Shown here one piece after another: positions 25,770 through 33,682 of a stretch of 64,000 bases of DNA. The stretch's first letter is position 1. Each line of letters starts with the position of its first letter. The notes beneath the pieces were generated by a model. That model did no database searches. It saw only the letters and a list, made by a program, of their open reading frames with translations, and was not told the origin of the DNA. The position numbers and the translations under genes were made by a program. Source of the DNA: JAXGXJ01 sp040772905 (GTDB lineage: Bacteria; Actinomycetota; Thermoleophilia; RBG-16-64-13); the NCBI GenBank assembly GCA_040772905.1, contig JAXGXJ010000007.1, positions 124,001 to 188,000 on the forward strand. The letters are read 5' to 3'.

Positions 25770-27757
25770 GGCACTCCGTGTTGGTCGAACCCTGTTGCGA
25801 TCGGTGCACTCACTCCCCCGGCACGCCCTGCCGGGACCTGGTGGCCTGCCTTGAGGACGGCCCGCTGTGCCACGACGACGAGTCCTGCAAGAAGACCCGC
25901 GCCGAGCGGCTCCAGTCGGTGCGGAGGGGCGGCAAGGGCACCATCCTGTTCGTGGGCGCCGGGACGTGCGGCCGGGCGAACGGCGCCCTGCGCGTCATGG
26001 ACAAGATCGAAGCATATGTGGGCACCCATTCCTTGCCGGTGAGCATGGTGGAGGTCGGCTGCGTGGGCTACTGCCAGCGCGAGGTGTTCGTCGACCTGGC
26101 GGAGAGTGACGGCCTGCGTCTCTCCTACTGCGACCTCGCCCCAGACAACACGGACGAGTTCCTCGACCTGGTGTTCGGCCGAAGGGAGTTGCGCAACCGC
26201 TTCCTCTACGGCCGGTACGGGGAGGCGCCGGGCTACGAGGACGTGCCCCTGGTCATGGATACTCCCTTCTTCCAGCGGCAGACGCGAGTGGTGCTGGAGA
26301 ACTGCGGTCTCATCGATCCCGACTCGCTCGACTCGGCGCTGGCCGCCGGCGGCTTCGCCGCCGCGGCCAAGGCGCTCACCGGTATGACACGCGAAGAGGT
26401 GTGCGACCTGGTGCTGGACTCGGGCCTGCGTGGACGCGGCGGAGCGGGCTTCCCCACCGGGCAGAAATGGAAGGTGGCCCTCAGTACTCCGGCCAACCAG
26501 AAGTACCTCATCTGCAATGCCGACGAAGGCGATCCCGGCGCGTTCATGGACCGTGCCGTGCTGGAAGGCGACCCCTTCAGGGTGATCGAAGGCATGCTCA
26601 TCGCCGCCTACGCCATCGGCGCCACCAAAGGATACGTCTACTGCCGGGCTGAGTACCCGCTTGCCATAGAGCGGCTCCAGGATGCCATCAGCCAGTGCCG
26701 CCAAGCCGGGCTGCTGGGGCGCAACATCCTGGGCAGCTTGGTGGATTTCGACATCACCATCAAGCAGGGCGCAGGCGCCTTCGTTTGCGGCGAGGAGACC
26801 GCCATCCTGGCCAGCATCGAGGGGGGCCGAGGGATGCCCCGGCCCCGACCGCCGTTCCCTGCGGTGGCCGGCCTCAACGGCATGCCCACTGTGCTCAACA
26901 ACGTGGAGACCCTGGCCAACGTATCCGGCATCATCGCCAAGGGCGCCGACTGGTTCAAGAGCATAGGCATCGATGGCGGCGCGGGCACCAAGGTCTTCGC
27001 GCTCAGCGGCCGCGTGCAGAACACCGGCCTGGTGGAGGTACCCGTGGGGACCCCACTCCGCGAGGTGGTGTACGGCATCGGCGGGGGAGCCCAGGAGGGA
27101 CACCACATCAAGGCCATCCAGATCGGAGGCCCCAGCGGGGGCTGCATCCCCGACCACCTGCTCGATGTGCCCGCGGATTACGGCAAGCTGCAAGAGATCG
27201 GGGCCATGATGGGCTCCGGCGGCCTGGTGGTCATGGACGAGCGCAGCTGCATGGTGGATGTGGCCAAGTACTTCATGGAGTTCATCCGCAACGAGTCCTG
27301 CGGCAAATGCACCCCCTGCCGCGAAGGCACCACGCGCATGTACGAGATCCTCACCTCCATCACCGAGCGGCCGGTGGGAGACGAGACCAAGCGGCTCGAG
27401 CGCTTCCGCGGCCTGCTGCACCTGGAGGAGTTGGCCCAGACGATCAAGGACACATCGCTCTGCGGCCTGGGCCAGACGGCCGCGAACCCGGTCCTCTCCA
27501 CGTTGCGCTTCTTCCGCGAGGAGTACGAGGCCCACGTCATGGAGGACACGTGCCCCACCGGAGTGTGCCAGGGCCTGCGCGAATACGCCATCGACCCAGC
27601 CCTGTGTATCGGCTGCGGCTTCTGTCTGGACACCTGCCCCAACCTGGCAATCGTGGGCAAGCGACGCAAGCTGCACTACATCATCGTCGATCGCTGTATC
27701 GGCTGCGGCGCCTGTGCGGAGGTCTGTCCCAAGAACGCCATCACCACCGTGGTCTGA
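25766..27757 (+). CDS. hydB: NuoF-like flavin/NAD(H)-binding subunit of hydrogenase
   Basis: Electron-input/output subunit, 663 residues, expected to oxidise or reduce NAD(P)(H) with FMN. Order: a Cys-rich N-terminal stretch (seven Cys in residues 10-41), a thioredoxin-like [2Fe-2S] domain (GTCGRANGA...VGCVGYCQREV), the NuoF FMN/NADH domain (RGRGGAGFPTGQKW, NADEGDPGAFMDR), SLBB, the 4Fe-4S site SCGKCTPCREGT, and two C-terminal ferredoxin motifs (CIGCGFCLDTCP and CIGCGACAEVCP). This is the architecture of HydB in trimeric, often electron-bifurcating, [FeFe]-hydrogenases rather than of complex I NuoF. Confidence 0.94.
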   Translation: MRHSVLVEPCCDRCTHSPGTPCRDLVACLEDGPLCHDDESCKKTRAERLQSVRRGGKGTILFVGAGTCGRANGALRVMDKIEAYVGTHSLPVSMVEVGCVGYCQREVFVDLAESDGLRLSYCDLAPDNTDEFLDLVFGRRELRNRFLYGRYGEAPGYEDVPLVMDTPFFQRQTRVVLENCGLIDPDSLDSALAAGGFAAAAKALTGMTREEVCDLVLDSGLRGRGGAGFPTGQKWKVALSTPANQKYLICNADEGDPGAFMDRAVLEGDPFRVIEGMLIAAYAIGATKGYVYCRAEYPLAIERLQDAISQCRQAGLLGRNILGSLVDFDITIKQGAGAFVCGEETAILASIEGGRGMPRPRPPFPAVAGLNGMPTVLNNVETLANVSGIIAKGADWFKSIGIDGGAGTKVFALSGRVQNTGLVEVPVGTPLREVVYGIGGGAQEGHHIKAIQIGGPSGGCIPDHLLDVPADYGKLQEIGAMMGSGGLVVMDERSCMVDVAKYFMEFIRNESCGKCTPCREGTTRMYEILTSITERPVGDETKRLERFRGLLHLEELAQTIKDTSLCGLGQTAANPVLSTLRFFREEYEAHVMEDTCPTGVCQGLREYAIDPALCIGCGFCLDTCPNLAIVGKRRKLHYIIVDRCIGCGACAEVCPKNAITTVV

Positions 27758-27766
27758 GAGGTCATC

Positions 27767-29530
27767 ATGGCTGTCACCATCAATGGCAAAGAGTATGCGT
27801 TCGAGCAGGGGGAGACCGTCCTGCAGGTGGCCCGCCGAGCCGGCATCAATATCCCGCATCTCTGCTCCCTCGATTGGGCACCATCTCCCTCGGCTTCATG
27901 CCGGTTGTGCGTGGTGGAGGTGGAAGGATCGCCCAAGCTGCACACCAGCTGTACCCTCCTCGCGGCCGACGGCTTGTCCGTCAGCACCCACACTCCCCGC
28001 GTGCTTCGAGCGCGCCGAGCCATCGTGGAGTTGCTGGTGGCCAACCATCCCCAGGACTGCCTGGGATGCGAACGCGCGGGCGACTGTGAACTCGCCGATC
28101 TGGCACACGAGCTGGGAGTGCGCACCCGGCGCTACGCAGGCATGAAGAAGGATCACGCGCTCGACATCTCGTCCCCTGCCATCTGGCGCGACCCCAACAA
28201 GTGCGTTCTGTGCGGCCGCTGCGTCACAATGTGCCATCACGTGCAGGGTGTGGGGGCGATCGATTTCATAGGGCGGGGGTTCCGCACCCAGGTAGGGCCC
28301 GGCTTCGCTGCCGGCCTCAACGTCTCGGGCTGCGTCTTCTGCGGCCAATGCGTGCGTGTCTGCCCCACAGGTGCGTTGATGGAGCGCTCGCACGTGGAAC
28401 AGGTGGTTGCCGCTCTCGGCGATCCGAACACAGTGGTGGTGGCGCAGATAGCCCCCGCTGTGCCTGCCACGCTGGCCAAAGGACGAGGTAAGGACCAGCA
28501 CGTGCCCGATGTGCTGGCCCGGCTGTCGGCGGCGCTCAAGACCATCGGCGTCGACGCGGTGTTCGACACTGCCTTCACCGCCGACCTCACCATCATGGAG
28601 GAAGCCACCGAGCTGGTGACCCGGCTGCAGACCGGTGGGGCCCTGCCCATGTTCACCAGCTGCTCGCCCGCGTGGACGAACTATGTGGAGACCCATCGTC
28701 CCGACCTCATCCCCAACCTCTCCACCTGCAAGTCGCCGCAGCAGATGGCGGGAGCCCTCATTAAGGAGATCTATCCACGCTACAAGGACCTCGAGGGCAA
28801 GCGCCTGGTCATCGTATCGCTCATGCCCTGCACGGCTAAGAAGTTCGAGGCCGACGACCTGGGCGACATCGACTACGTCCTCACCACCCGTGAGCTCGGC
28901 ACCCTGTGGAAGCGCTTCGGCCTCGACTTCGAGTCGTTCACCGAGCGGGCGCCGCTCGACCCGCCGTTCTCCGAGGCCACCGGTGCCGGGCGTCTGTTCG
29001 GGAACACAGGCGGAGTGATGGAAGCAGCGGTGCGCACCGCCCTCACACTGGTGGGAGCCGAGCCGCCCAAGGGCCCACTCACGGAGGCGCGGGGCCTCGA
29101 AGGCGTGAAGCGCTTCACAGTGGATGCCGGAGGACTGACACTCAATTTGGCCGTGGTGAACGGACTGGGCCGCCTCAGCTCGGTGTTGGATGAATCCTTC
29201 GACGACGTGGACTTCGTAGAGGTGATGTCGTGTCCCGGCGGCTGCGTCGGCGGCGGCGGCCAACCCTACCAGAGCGAGCTCACCGACGTGCGCAAGCGCA
29301 TGGATCGCGTCTACGATGCCGACGAGAAGGCCGAAGTGCGTCTCTCGCATGAGAACATGGCCATAGTCAAGCTCTACGAGGAGTTCCTGGGGCACCCGTT
29401 GGGCGAAGTGTCGCACCATCTGCTGCACCGGCATTACGTAGACCGCAGCCACGAGCGGGGAGAGCGTGCGTGGCTGCCCGACATAGCCGGCGAGGAGGGC
29501 GAGACGGGGATGGCACTGGTGACCGACTAG
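27767..29530 (+). CDS. hydA: [FeFe]-hydrogenase catalytic subunit HydA
   Basis: Reversible H2 oxidation/proton reduction at an H-cluster; 587 residues. N-terminal [2Fe-2S] (C33, C45, C48, C62), His-ligated [4Fe-4S] (H94, C98, C101, C107), two ferredoxin clusters (C146-C156 and C189-C199), then the H-domain. H-cluster motifs: L1 is TSCSPAW (297-303), L2 is MPCTAKKFE, L3 is EVMSCPGGCVGGGGQP. L1 normally reads TSCCP, so one cysteine is Ser here. With HydB and HydC it forms an NAD(H)-linked, probably ferredoxin-coupled enzyme. Maturases HydE, HydF and HydG are not in the window. Confidence 0.94.
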   Translation: MAVTINGKEYAFEQGETVLQVARRAGINIPHLCSLDWAPSPSASCRLCVVEVEGSPKLHTSCTLLAADGLSVSTHTPRVLRARRAIVELLVANHPQDCLGCERAGDCELADLAHELGVRTRRYAGMKKDHALDISSPAIWRDPNKCVLCGRCVTMCHHVQGVGAIDFIGRGFRTQVGPGFAAGLNVSGCVFCGQCVRVCPTGALMERSHVEQVVAALGDPNTVVVAQIAPAVPATLAKGRGKDQHVPDVLARLSAALKTIGVDAVFDTAFTADLTIMEEATELVTRLQTGGALPMFTSCSPAWTNYVETHRPDLIPNLSTCKSPQQMAGALIKEIYPRYKDLEGKRLVIVSLMPCTAKKFEADDLGDIDYVLTTRELGTLWKRFGLDFESFTERAPLDPPFSEATGAGRLFGNTGGVMEAAVRTALTLVGAEPPKGPLTEARGLEGVKRFTVDAGGLTLNLAVVNGLGRLSSVLDESFDDVDFVEVMSCPGGCVGGGGQPYQSELTDVRKRMDRVYDADEKAEVRLSHENMAIVKLYEEFLGHPLGEVSHHLLHRHYVDRSHERGERAWLPDIAGEEGETGMALVTD

Positions 29531-29594
29531 TGGCCGATCACCGGCCCTTCAGCGGAGCAGGACAGCGGCCGAGGCAACAAAGCGGAGCAACGAC

Positions 29595-31616
29595 ATGACG
29601 AACGTGATCACGACCATCAAGCAGAACTGCCGCCGCTGCTACACCTGTGTGCGCGACTGCCCTGCCAAAGCCATCCGCATCGAGGACGGGCAGGCCTCGG
29701 TGGTGCCGGAGCGCTGCATAGGGTGCGGCAACTGCACGGTGGTCTGCTCCCAGAACGCGAAGGCGTACGCCAGCGGCATCGAGAAGACACTCAAACTGCT
29801 CGGCCAGGGCAGAAGCGTGGCCGCGCTGGTCGCCCCGTCCTTCCCGGCCAGCTTCGACGCCCCGCCCGCCCGCATCATCGGCGCGCTGCGTGGGCTCCGT
29901 TTCAGCCCTGTCATCGAGGTCGCGTATGGCGCAGACCTAGTGAACCAGGCCTGCCACGACTTCTTGGAGGAGCATCCCAGCGGCGTGCACATAGCCAGCG
30001 CCTGCCCAGCCGTGGTGGAGTACGTACGCAAGTACCATCCCGAGTTGACCGAACGCATCATGCCCATCGTGTCGCCCATGATCGCCACGGCCCTGGCGGT
30101 GAAGGAGTGGTACGGGCCCGACGTGCGCTGCGTGTTCATCGGTCCCTGTGTAGCCAAGAAGGCCGAGATACTCGACGAGGAGGTGGCCGGGCTCGTCGAC
30201 GAGGTGCTCACGTTCGAGGAGCTGCGCTCCATCTTCGCCTCACGCCGGATCGACCTCTCCACCAGCCCGGAGAGCGACTTCGACCCGCCCCACGCAGGCA
30301 CTGCCCGCGTCTACCCCATCCCGGGCGGCCTCTTCAAGAGCGCCGGCATCGGCGAGGGCATCCTCGACCCCCGGCTGGTAGTCGTGAGCGGCCACAGCGA
30401 GACGTTGGAGACGCTCAGCCGCCTGCCCGAGGACGGAGACGACGGCGTCCCCCTGCTGGTGGAGGCGCTCATGTGCAAAGGCTGCTACGACGGCCCCGGG
30501 GTCAAGAGCGAAGAGCACGGGGTGCTGCGGCGGCGGCGGGTGGCCCAGTTCGCCTCCGAGAGCCTGCAGCGCCAGAGAGAGGGCTCTTTACCGCCACACG
30601 ACGACGCGCCCACCCACCTGGCCCTGCGCCGCAGCTTCACCCCCGACGACCAGCGTGCTCCCGAGCCCACCGAGCAGGAGATCAGGGAGATACTAGCCCA
30701 CACCAACAAGTTCTTCCCCGAGGACGAGTTGAACTGCGGGGCCTGTGGCTATCCCACCTGCCGGGCGAAGGCGGCGGCGGTCTGGGCGGGGATGGCCGAG
30801 GAGAACATGTGCCTGCCGTTCATCATCGAGCAGTCGGAGCGGGTCTGCGCCGAGTTGAACGTCCCCTGGAACAACCTGCGCGACATCCACCGGCATCTCA
30901 TCAACAGCGAGAAACTGGCCTCCATGGGACAGATGGCGGCCGGCGTGGCGCACGAACTCAACAACCCGCTCAGCACCATCCTCCTCTACGCCCACATCCT
31001 GCAGAGGAAGCTCAAGGACCGGGAAGACCTGGGTCACGACCTCAAACTCATGGCCGAGGAGTCGGAGCGCTGCAAGGGCATCATCTCCAACCTGCTCGAC
31101 TTCGCGCGGCAGAGCCGCGTGCGCATAGAATCGGCGTCGGTGGAGGAGATGGTGAGAGGCGTCACCGCTGCGGCCGGCAGCCACATCGACGCACTCGACC
31201 CCGACGTGAAGCTGGTGGTTGACGTGACCCCCGGGCTGTACGCCGACATGGACACCGACCAGATGTCGCAAGTGCTTCACAACCTGGTGAAAAACGCTGC
31301 TGAGGCCATGGAGGGATGTCCGGCGGGCGGCGAACTGCGGGTGACCGCGCGCGAGATGCCCGAGACGAACCGCGTGCGCTTCAGCGTCTCCGACCAGGGC
31401 ACGGGCATCCCGGCCGGCGCCGAGGACAAGGTCTTCCAGCCCTTCTTCACCACCAAGAGCTTCGGCAAGGGCACGGGGCTGGGTCTGCCCATCTCCTACG
31501 GCATCGTGAAGATGCACAACGGCAACATATGGTTCGAGTCGAAGCCCGGGGAGGGCACGACCTTCTTCGTTGAGATACCAAAGACGCATGCCAGCGCCGA
31601 AAGGAGCCTCGGATGA
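29595..31616 (+). CDS. Hydrogenase-like sensor histidine kinase
   Basis: 673-residue soluble kinase with a redox/H2-sensing front end. Order: two ferredoxin [4Fe-4S] sites (C12-C22, C41-C51), a hydrogenase large-subunit-like domain (about 70-330), a four-Cys Fe-S domain (C381, C384, C389, C406), a linker, HisKA with phospho-His453 in GVAHELNNPLS, and HATPase_c (NLVKNAAEAM, DQGTGIP, GTGLGLPIS). The H-domain motifs are altered: SACPA replaces TSCCP, GPCVAKKAE is kept, and MCKGC replaces MxCPGGC with no GGGQP. An Ala at the proton-relay Cys is a feature of sensory [FeFe]-hydrogenases. No membrane segment. It overlaps the next receiver gene (ATGA). Confidence 0.9.
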   Translation: MTNVITTIKQNCRRCYTCVRDCPAKAIRIEDGQASVVPERCIGCGNCTVVCSQNAKAYASGIEKTLKLLGQGRSVAALVAPSFPASFDAPPARIIGALRGLRFSPVIEVAYGADLVNQACHDFLEEHPSGVHIASACPAVVEYVRKYHPELTERIMPIVSPMIATALAVKEWYGPDVRCVFIGPCVAKKAEILDEEVAGLVDEVLTFEELRSIFASRRIDLSTSPESDFDPPHAGTARVYPIPGGLFKSAGIGEGILDPRLVVVSGHSETLETLSRLPEDGDDGVPLLVEALMCKGCYDGPGVKSEEHGVLRRRRVAQFASESLQRQREGSLPPHDDAPTHLALRRSFTPDDQRAPEPTEQEIREILAHTNKFFPEDELNCGACGYPTCRAKAAAVWAGMAEENMCLPFIIEQSERVCAELNVPWNNLRDIHRHLINSEKLASMGQMAAGVAHELNNPLSTILLYAHILQRKLKDREDLGHDLKLMAEESERCKGIISNLLDFARQSRVRIESASVEEMVRGVTAAAGSHIDALDPDVKLVVDVTPGLYADMDTDQMSQVLHNLVKNAAEAMEGCPAGGELRVTAREMPETNRVRFSVSDQGTGIPAGAEDKVFQPFFTTKSFGKGTGLGLPISYGIVKMHNGNIWFESKPGEGTTFFVEIPKTHASAERSLG

Positions 31617-32014
31617 ACGGGCCTTGGGAGATCCTCTTCGTGGACGATGACCAGGATTTCTTGACTGCGCAGTCAGTCTACTTCGGAAGCCGGGGGCACA
31701 GCGTGCACACGGCCGGCAGCACCGAGGAAGCCATCGAGTATCTGGAACAGCAGGCCCCCGACATCATCTTCCTGGACCTGATGATGGAGCGCTACGACAG
31801 CGGCTTCCGCCTGGCTCATCGCATCCGCAAGTTCGAGCACCTCAAGGACACGCCTCTCGTCATGCTGAGCGCTGTGGCATCGCATACAGGCGAGCGCTTC
31901 GACCAGGAGCAAGACAGCCTGCGGGCGTGGACACACCTGGAGCGTTTCGTGGACAAGCCGGCCACGGGCAAGCAGTTGCTGGCTGTGGCTGAGGAACTGT
32001 TGGCCGAGAAATGA
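31613..32014 (+). CDS. Stand-alone receiver domain protein (CheY-like)
   Basis: 133 residues, receiver only: FVDDDQDF acidic site, Asp55 in IIFLDLMMERYDSG, Ser in VMLSA, Lys in VDKPAT. It overlaps both neighbours by four bases, so it is translated with the hydrogenase-domain kinase (upstream) and the receiver-kinase hybrid (downstream). It is a likely immediate phospho-acceptor of the former and a paralogue of the receiver at 24796. Confidence 0.88.
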   Translation: MNGPWEILFVDDDQDFLTAQSVYFGSRGHSVHTAGSTEEAIEYLEQQAPDIIFLDLMMERYDSGFRLAHRIRKFEHLKDTPLVMLSAVASHTGERFDQEQDSLRAWTHLERFVDKPATGKQLLAVAEELLAEK

Positions 32015-33468
32015 ACCCGGAGGCAGGCATCCGCGTGCTCGTAGTGGACGACGAGTTCGGGGTCCGCTCGGGCATCAAGCAGATCCTGGAGATGGAGGGC
32101 TACCTGGTGGATGACGCCGGGACGGGCCGCGAGGCGCTCGCCCTGCTCGATTCCAACGCCTACGACGTAGCCCTGCTCGACTACCGCCTGCCCGATATCG
32201 ACGGGCTTACGATCCTGCAGACCATCAAGGCCAGTGGGATGGATGTGAGCACCTGCATGATCACCGCCTATGCGAACATCGACACGGCCATCACGGCCAC
32301 CCGGCAAGGAGTCGATTTCTTCCTACCCAAACCCTTCCTGCCCGACGACCTTCTGGGAGTGGTGGAGTCGCTGCTGCGGCACAAGCGCGACCGGGCCGAC
32401 GCGGAGAGGCTGCGTCGAGAGCACGAGGCCAACCTGCTCGCCCTCACCGAGGAGAAAACTCAGACGGCTTCCCTGGTGTCGTCGCTGCGCGACGCCGTGT
32501 TGGTGGTGAACCGTGACGACGACGTGGTGCTTGCCAACGAGGTGATGAGCGATCTGCTGGGGACGTCCGACATCTTGTGGCGGAAGGCCACCGACCTGCT
32601 GGCCGCAGGTCCCCTCGCGCCGCTCGTGGACCAATTGGCGGCGCCCCTGAAAGACCGCACCATCGGCCAACTCTCGCTGGGCGACCGCACGTTCATGACC
32701 AGCATCGTCACCTTCCGGGGCGAGGACGGCGCAGCCCTGGGGCGCATCCTCACCCTCTCCGACATCTCGCAGATACGGCGCTTAGCCATGGAGAAAGAGC
32801 GCTTCATCCGCACCATGGTGCACGAACTCAAGTCCCCGCTGGGGGCTGTCCGCAGCCTCGTGGAAGTCGTGACCGACAAGAGCCTGGGAGAGGACCTCGA
32901 CCCCTACCTCCCCATGCTGCTGCGCGCGCAAGAGCGCATCGACGGCATGGTGCAACTCATCAGCGACCTGCTCTCGCTGTCGCGCAGCGAGCAGGCCCGT
33001 GCCGCCGCTGAGCCCGCGCTCATGGAGGTGGGTCCGGCAGTTGATGGTGCCATCGCGCAGCAGGCGGAGCGACTCACCGCTCGTCGCATCGTAGCCCGCA
33101 CCGACCTCCCACGCGACCTGCCGCCTGTGCTCATCGCCGCCGACGACCTGGACCTCATCTTTTCCAATCTCATCAGCAACGCAGTCAAGTACAACCGGGA
33201 CGGTGGCAGCATCACAGTCAGGGGCCGGCACGAGGGCCACTGGCTGCGCGTGGACGTCATCGACACGGGCATAGGCATAGCCGAGGAGAACCTGGACCAG
33301 GTGATGACCGAGTTCTACCGAGAGAAACGACCCGAGACCCGCGAGCTCGAGGGAAGCGGCCTGGGGCTGGCCATCGTCAAGCGCCTGGCGGAACGTGCCG
33401 GCGGCCGCTTGGAGGCGGCCAGCACCCTGGGGGAGGGTTCCACCTTCTCGCTGCTGCTCCCTGCATAG
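32011..33468 (+). CDS. Hybrid receiver-histidine kinase
   Basis: 485 residues, soluble. An N-terminal receiver (VLVVDDEFGVRSG; Asp in ALLDYRLPDIDG; Lys in LPKPFLPDD) is followed by a coiled linker (about 128-150), a PAS-like domain (SLRDAVLVVNRDDDVVLANEVMSDLLG), HisKA with phospho-His in FIRTMVHELKSPLGAV, and HATPase_c (NLISNAVKYN, DTGIGIAEENL, GSGLGLAIVKRL). An N-terminal receiver suggests that its kinase activity is gated by another kinase, here probably the hydrogenase-like one. Last gene of the operon. Confidence 0.9.
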   Translation: MNPEAGIRVLVVDDEFGVRSGIKQILEMEGYLVDDAGTGREALALLDSNAYDVALLDYRLPDIDGLTILQTIKASGMDVSTCMITAYANIDTAITATRQGVDFFLPKPFLPDDLLGVVESLLRHKRDRADAERLRREHEANLLALTEEKTQTASLVSSLRDAVLVVNRDDDVVLANEVMSDLLGTSDILWRKATDLLAAGPLAPLVDQLAAPLKDRTIGQLSLGDRTFMTSIVTFRGEDGAALGRILTLSDISQIRRLAMEKERFIRTMVHELKSPLGAVRSLVEVVTDKSLGEDLDPYLPMLLRAQERIDGMVQLISDLLSLSRSEQARAAAEPALMEVGPAVDGAIAQQAERLTARRIVARTDLPRDLPPVLIAADDLDLIFSNLISNAVKYNRDGGSITVRGRHEGHWLRVDVIDTGIGIAEENLDQVMTEFYREKRPETRELEGSGLGLAIVKRLAERAGGRLEAASTLGEGSTFSLLLPA

Positions 33469-33506
33469 GGTCTATCCTCTTCATCGCCATTTTTAGGTTT
33501 TTAGGA

Positions 33507-33593
33507 GACCCCGTGCTCACCGCTCTGGGGGCAAGCGTGTAAGCGCTGCCAGCGAATCCCGGTTCTGCAGCCAGGGGGTCTTCGCCTTGCCCC
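33507..33593. other. Structured intergenic segment, possible pseudoknot
   Basis: In the 214-base gap between convergent genes, GACCCC (33507-33512) can pair with GGGGTC (33575-33580), and GGGGCAAG (33528-33535) with CTTGCCCC (33586-33593). The two stems interleave, which is a pseudoknot topology. A T-rich TTTTTAGGTTTTTAGG direct repeat lies just upstream (33489-33505). It may be a 3'-end/terminator structure; no gene is evident here. Confidence 0.3.
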
Positions 33594-33682
33594 TCGGCAG
33601 CGTCGACGCGCTCCTATTTAAAGGCAGGCAGACTGAGAAACCCTGCGCTGCCGCCTAAAAAATCCACCATCACCTCGGCCCT

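Noticed and set aside
25643..27859. 738-codon open frame antisense to hydB
   Set aside because: Shadow of hydB; low-complexity composition and no domain, while the plus strand carries all NuoF/ferredoxin motifs.
27896..29452. 518-codon open frame antisense to hydA
   Set aside because: Shadow of hydA with no recognisable motif.
33541..33575. tRNA 3'-end-like or attachment-site sequence (GCGAATCCCGGTTC)
   Set aside because: No cloverleaf can be built around it and no integrase or direct repeat partner is present.
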